Shown here piece by piece: positions 60,115 through 64,000 of a stretch of DNA of 64,000 nucleotides. A model generated the notes under the pieces. That model was not told the DNA's origin and made no database searches. It saw only the letters and a program-made list of their open reading frames with translations. The position numbers were made by a program, and so were the translations under genes. Location of the stretch: positions 58,656 through 122,655 of the forward strand of contig JAMKCH010071742.1 in NCBI GenBank assembly GCA_023653785.1, given 5' to 3'. Every line of letters begins with the position of its first letter. Position 1 is the stretch's first letter. This stretch comes from Ophioderma brevispina. Lineage: Eukaryota; Echinodermata; Ophiuroidea; Amphilepidida; Ophiodermatidae.

Positions 60115-60320
60115 TCCAGGGATGCGTGCAGTATTTATTGGGAGGTACTTCAAAAAGTTGACCCCAACTTCCCTAAAAGGCCCTTTTTTGGACGTTGAAA
60201 CATCTTTATCAGAAAAGTGCCCTTTCTTGTCAAAGTTTCTCTAAATTGTGGCTATTTTTATCACAAATATCAGCAAAACGTGGACCTCTCTCATTTGTGG
60301 AATTTGGGATGTGTAACATT
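60115..60320 (+). repeat. Dispersed repeat R2, copy B
   Basis: CCAGGGATGCGTGCAG-ATTTATTGGG, CCCTTTTTTGGACG, ATATCAGCAAAACGTGGACC and CATTTGTGGAATTT in the same order as in copy A at 51.3-51.6 kb. Confidence 0.6.
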
Positions 60321-60639
60321 AGTTTTATTAGTGTCCCATAGAAGAAAGGGGAAAATACCATTAATCATTTCCAACAAGGTTAGTACAGTCACAATTTGGT
60401 TATGCTTATATACAGCCAAATTGTGCTCTACTCCCACAAACTTTGGGGAGAGGTTCATCTATTAATTGTAAACAGTATTGTTTCTGATATAAAACATCTT
60501 AAAATTCACTAGAGTAAAATCTCTAAAAACAAGGCCCCATAATGATGTTCTGTTTAATATTTTTTTTTTTCGATAATGTCTAATTATTTTGTCTAGAAAA
60601 CTCCGCTCATACTATCAATACTATGTTTTAGGACAGTTT

Positions 60640-61005
60640 TTAATATTTTCTATGATTTGGCGGCATTTTTGGAAACAAACCCCACCATCATTATTTTTGA
60701 ACAATACTGTTTTTATTTGCAACAGGGCCAAAATTATCCAGAAACCTACCCTATTAAATGATATTTTGTAAACAATCTGCTTTTTAATGATTTCTAAATG
60801 ATTTTGGCGGCCATTTTGAAAAAAAAAAAAACCCACCGCCTTCTAAATCATTCTGACAACACTGCTGCTTTGGTTTAAAAAACATTTCTAACGGTCACTT
60901 GGCCAAAATAATGCATAACCCTAACCCTTTAGAGGTATTTGTGGGTAAACAATACGCTTTTAATCGATTTTTCTAGATTTTGGCGGCCATTTTCAAAAAA
61001 TGGCC

Positions 61006-61036
<31 letters not shown>
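60640..61036. repeat. Tandem array with TTTGGCGGCCATTTT core (array 5), ending in poly-A
   Basis: GATTTGGCGGCATTTTTGG (60655), GATTTTGGCGGCCATTTTG (60800) and GATTTTGGCGGCCATTTTC (60976), each preceded by AAACAATCTGCTTTTTAATG-like text; spacing about 146 and 176 bp. A poly-A run (61010-61036) closes the array. Confidence 0.7.
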
Positions 61037-61038
<2 letters not shown>

Positions 61039-61393
61039 ACAAGTTGAAAGTGATTCTTGTGATGTCCCTTGAACCACATGAAAGTGAAAAATCAAAGTTG
61101 GCAAATTATATCGCAGTCATCTGACACCGTCTGCTGACTACTAAGCATTGGCTTGTGGCAAACGAGAGCATAAACTAATCAACGTTGGCGTCCTTCCTTA
61201 AATCGTCTACTGCGTTCGAAAGTTAAGCGTGAAAATGATGTTTTCTTTTTCTTTCTTTTCTTCGCAAGGAATACTCCAATGCTCATGCAAACCATCTGTA
61301 CGTCATATTTAGGGTATTTCAATTATATATGTGCCGATAGATTTATCTCACCATAAATTCCTTAAAACACTCCCAAAAAATTAACATAATCTT

Positions 61394-61908
61394 CCCCGCC
61401 GGGGGGGGGGGGGGTAACTGGGTATTCTGGTCGGGTAACCACCCGAGTTACAAAAAACGCGAGACCTGCTAAGGTCTTGAGACTTGCATATAGGGTATCA
61501 AAATACCCTATTGTCGCGTCGTCTCACAGAGGGTATAAATTTTACTTTTCATTTTCAGGTTGAGTATAAAATCAGCATGATTCCGTTAGAATGAGATTTT
61601 TGCATTGATTATATGCTCAAACAGAATACAACGTCCATAAATTAGCTCCAATGGATGTAAAAAAATCCCAGTCTTTAATTCTAATTGTAACAACTGCTTG
61701 CCCCTGGGTCTCGGGATCGGGTGTTTTGAATAGATATGGTCTCGGATGTTATCCTTTGTACGAGCCGGAACAGATCTGGTCTCAGATAGGTACCATTTCA
61801 TTTAATTCGTTTCATTCGTTTCGGGGTCCATATAGGGCAAACCGCGGGAACCCTTGTAACTCGGGTTTGTTTACCCCGGCTCGTGTACAGGTTACCCCCC
61901 CCCCGTAT
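61394..61908. mobile_element. Probable TIR element with G-run/C-run ends
   Basis: The left end has a G run followed by TAACTGGG and CACCCGAGTTACAA. The right end mirrors it: TTGTAACTCGGGTTTG, then CAGGTTACCCCCCCCCCGTATAT. About 60 bp can be paired with gaps. Internal open frames (61586-61917) have no domain. Confidence 0.5.
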
Positions 61909-62409
61909 ATCTCTTGAGGAAGTCTCCGTTCATATTACAACCAGAACAGCACGCAGGATCTGCCAAATCACCTAACATGATAAAAAGTCCTAAAAGTAGT
62001 TTAAAAGATGAAGAATTTTAAGCCTTGCGCCGATCAAATTATGTAATGTGTCATGTAGAGTGATGTAAAACACTCGAAAACACTCATTAAAAGTTGCTAA
62101 CAACTAAATAAATAACCATATATTCGTTTAGGATATCTCCGATCATTACACAACCAAAAACAGCAAATGAATTGCCATCTGTGGTGATAAAAAGGTCGGG
62201 TTCGAACCTCGCTACTGCCTATTTTAAAATATATAAAATTTTCATTATTTTTTCAGGTTAGAAGGAAAAATTCTAAATCCAAAAAAAAGATAAGAAAAAT
62301 AATAGCTGCCCTTTGAGGTTAGTGAGGGAGACCTGCTCCTGGAGCATGAGTGGTGGTCAAAAACTTCCGCGTGCAATTGGTTGAATCGTGCTCGTTCGGT
62401 TAGTGTAAA

Positions 62410-62545
62410 AGGCAGAAACGCAGAATGGGAAGAATGAGCAGAGAAGCAGAAGGGACAGAATGGGCAGAAAAGCAAAATCGACTGAATGGGCAGAAAATCA
62501 GAATGAGCAGAAAAGCAGAATGGGCAGGCAGAAAGGGCAGCATAG
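62410..62545 (+). repeat. Minisatellite of GCAGAATGGGCAGAAA units
   Basis: About eight degenerate 12-18 bp units. The same unit occurs in opposite orientation at 63345-63545. Confidence 0.8.
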
Positions 62546-62770
62546 CCGGGGGTATATATATTTTGATGAGAGGGGGTAATCAATACGATCACCCCCCAAT
62601 GTCAACGCCCGTTTGACCAAAATAATCTCATATTTTACCTAATAGTTTAAAAATGGTAAACGACACGCTTTGCAAGCACTTTGTTCTACTTACAATTACA
62701 TTTAACAATTTTATGTTCTAAATGGCAATTTTTAGGCTGTTTTGCGCGCACATGTACTAGTCACGGATCG
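62546..62770 (+). repeat. Dispersed repeat R3, copy B
   Basis: Counterpart of 57690-57950 without the long G run (CCGGGGGTATATAT). It directly follows the minisatellite. Confidence 0.65.
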
Positions 62771-63344
62771 TGTCAGTATTAACCCTATTTCATTAAAGCA
62801 ATATTAGCACATTTTTTTGATGAGCGACCCCCAATTTTTCAAAAAAATTGGGATTTTTACACGGTTGCATTGGTAACTGGCTAGTAAACTATACCTGTGA
62901 ATGGTTAAGCTCTACAATGTCTATGTGTCGCAAATGAAGGAATTTTGTAACTAGAATAATTAATATTGAGATCCCCGATAATAATTCAACGGCTGCTGGA
63001 AACGGCCTTCCAATATGAAATAGCCGTGAAATAGCGCCATGTACGTATCTACGCTCATCTATTAGTTGTTTTATTGGTTCATGCAAGTCAAGTTAGATGT
63101 CATTTTTCTTGAGGTGGCACTATTTCATCATGGACGGACATAAACTTAGCATTTCCAGCTCTGCCGTTAATTAAAGGAGTGAATGTATTTTTGTGTGCAA
63201 TGCATTTTTCCTTTTGAACAATCGGGGTCCCATATATAGAGGGGAAAATTTAAAAAACTCCAAAGATCGTGTTTAAACCAACCAAAGTGTTTTTTTTCCA
63301 CCCTGCCATATTTTGGCTATTATTCTACCACCGGGGGCCTATTT
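62771..63344. other. Gene-free stretch
   Basis: Contains an isolated TCATGGACGGACA at 63128 (the motif of the 14.2-15.3 kb array) and nothing else recognised. Confidence 0.4.
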
Positions 63345-63545
63345 TTCTTCATATTTTGCCATTCTGCCGATTCTGCCCATTCTGCTTTCTGTCGATTCTG
63401 CCAAGTCCATTCTGGTCTTCTGCCGATTCTGCATATTCCGTCCATTCTAAACTTTTCTGTCTTTTCTGTCGATTCTGCCCATTCTACTTTTCTGCCCATT
63501 CTACTCTTCTGCCGATTCTGCCCATTCTGCTTTTCTGCCTTTTCC
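63345..63545 (-). repeat. Inverted partner of the GCAGAATGGGCA minisatellite
   Basis: About fourteen units of the type TTCTGCCCATTCTGCTTTTC. Together with 62410-62545 it forms two arrays facing each other about 0.8 kb apart. Both long open frames here are low-complexity products. Confidence 0.8.
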
Positions 63546-64000
63546 ACCAACCGTTGACTGGAATCGCCTCTCTTCCACTGTCTTATATAGAACTTTGACC
63601 TCGGTAGGTCCGAAACAGCATCCACCAACCTGATAGTTTTTATTATTGATAATCAGCGAAAATAAGCGTGTTCGTGCGTATTAGAAATAAATTACCGGGA
63701 CAGCTGCAAACTGAGCATCAATGGATACATCATTTTAATGTTACTGTAACGAACGGACACACGAATGAACGAACGAACGAACACACACACTAACAGAGTT
63801 TCCGGGCGATTTGTAGGAGCTTGCTTCGCAGCTCAAAAACAAATATCCATGTGATCCCAAATGTGGTACAAAATCAGTATTGCCTTATCTCCCTTAAACA
63901 GAAGTGTTAGAAGCAACCAGAAGCAATACCATGCACTAGATCTTTTCAAAAACATTCTTTTTACACCTTATTCAACTTCATACAATATTTTATTGTTGAG
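63546..64000. other. Window end, no gene
   Basis: A short GAACGAACGAAC plus CACACACAC simple repeat at about 63765-63790 is the only feature. Confidence 0.45.

Noticed and set aside
62185..62225. Another tRNA or SINE at GGTTCGAACC
   Set aside because: Only a box-B-like word is present; no box A or pairing arms were found.

Overview
The window is non-coding-rich, repeat-dense animal DNA. It shows no operons, no rRNA and no bacterial signals. The retroelement content points to an invertebrate deuterostome (hemichordate, echinoderm or cephalochordate grade; I cannot choose between them). The key evidence is a Ty3/gypsy element with integrase upstream of reverse transcriptase, the Gmr1-like arrangement known from deuterostomes. 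It is joined by several LINE types, tRNA-derived SINEs and many TTAA-target MITEs. The only long, undamaged, convincingly cellular-looking ORF is a ten-finger C2H2 zinc-finger gene on the minus strand at 15.5-16.4 kb. A frame-broken paralogue lies at 49.1-50.2 kb.

Layout. 0-4.6 kb: AT-rich sequence without genes, with two degenerate tandem repeats. 4.6-7.8 kb: a minus-strand LINE with endonuclease, RT and RNase H remnants, whose RNase H motif is interrupted by a 176-nt poly-C tract. 8.3-12.8 kb: hairpins, two large foldback elements, a C-rich minisatellite and a 466-bp tandem array. 12.8-13.5 kb: a LINE fragment split by a TTAA MITE. 13.6-15.3 kb: one copy of a dispersed repeat, then an array built on the motif GTCCGTCCATGAC, lying just 3' of the zinc-finger gene. 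17.1-18.5 kb: two tandem arrays.

18.7-28.9 kb is a clear nesting series. A plus-strand LINE RT is cut at CTAG by an 8.6-kb Gmr1-like LTR element (LTR, PBS, gag, protease, integrase, RT-RNase H, PPT, LTR), whose 5' LTR is itself cut by a TTAA MITE. At 29.0-29.6 kb a SINE is cut by a second copy of the same MITE. At 33.2-44.0 kb an L1/Tx1-type LINE is cut once by a 289-bp MITE and once by about 5.2 kb that carries another, heavily decayed LINE.

44-64 kb: an element with 150-bp terminal inverted repeats, a second copy of the dispersed repeat of 13.6 kb (again holding a nested MITE), a tRNA-like SINE head, one possible unidentified exon, the decayed zinc-finger copy, and many tandem arrays. Five arrays at 17.9, 30.5, 44.8, 56.6 and 60.7 kb share a core close to the YY1 consensus, repeated every 140-220 bp (mostly 150-175).

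Caution: many coding remnants differ from their family by single-base insertions and deletions, and the LTR pair differs mostly by indels. Part of the apparent decay, and the long poly-C/G runs, may therefore be assembly or read error. Family assignments are by eye from motifs; nothing here was searched against a database.
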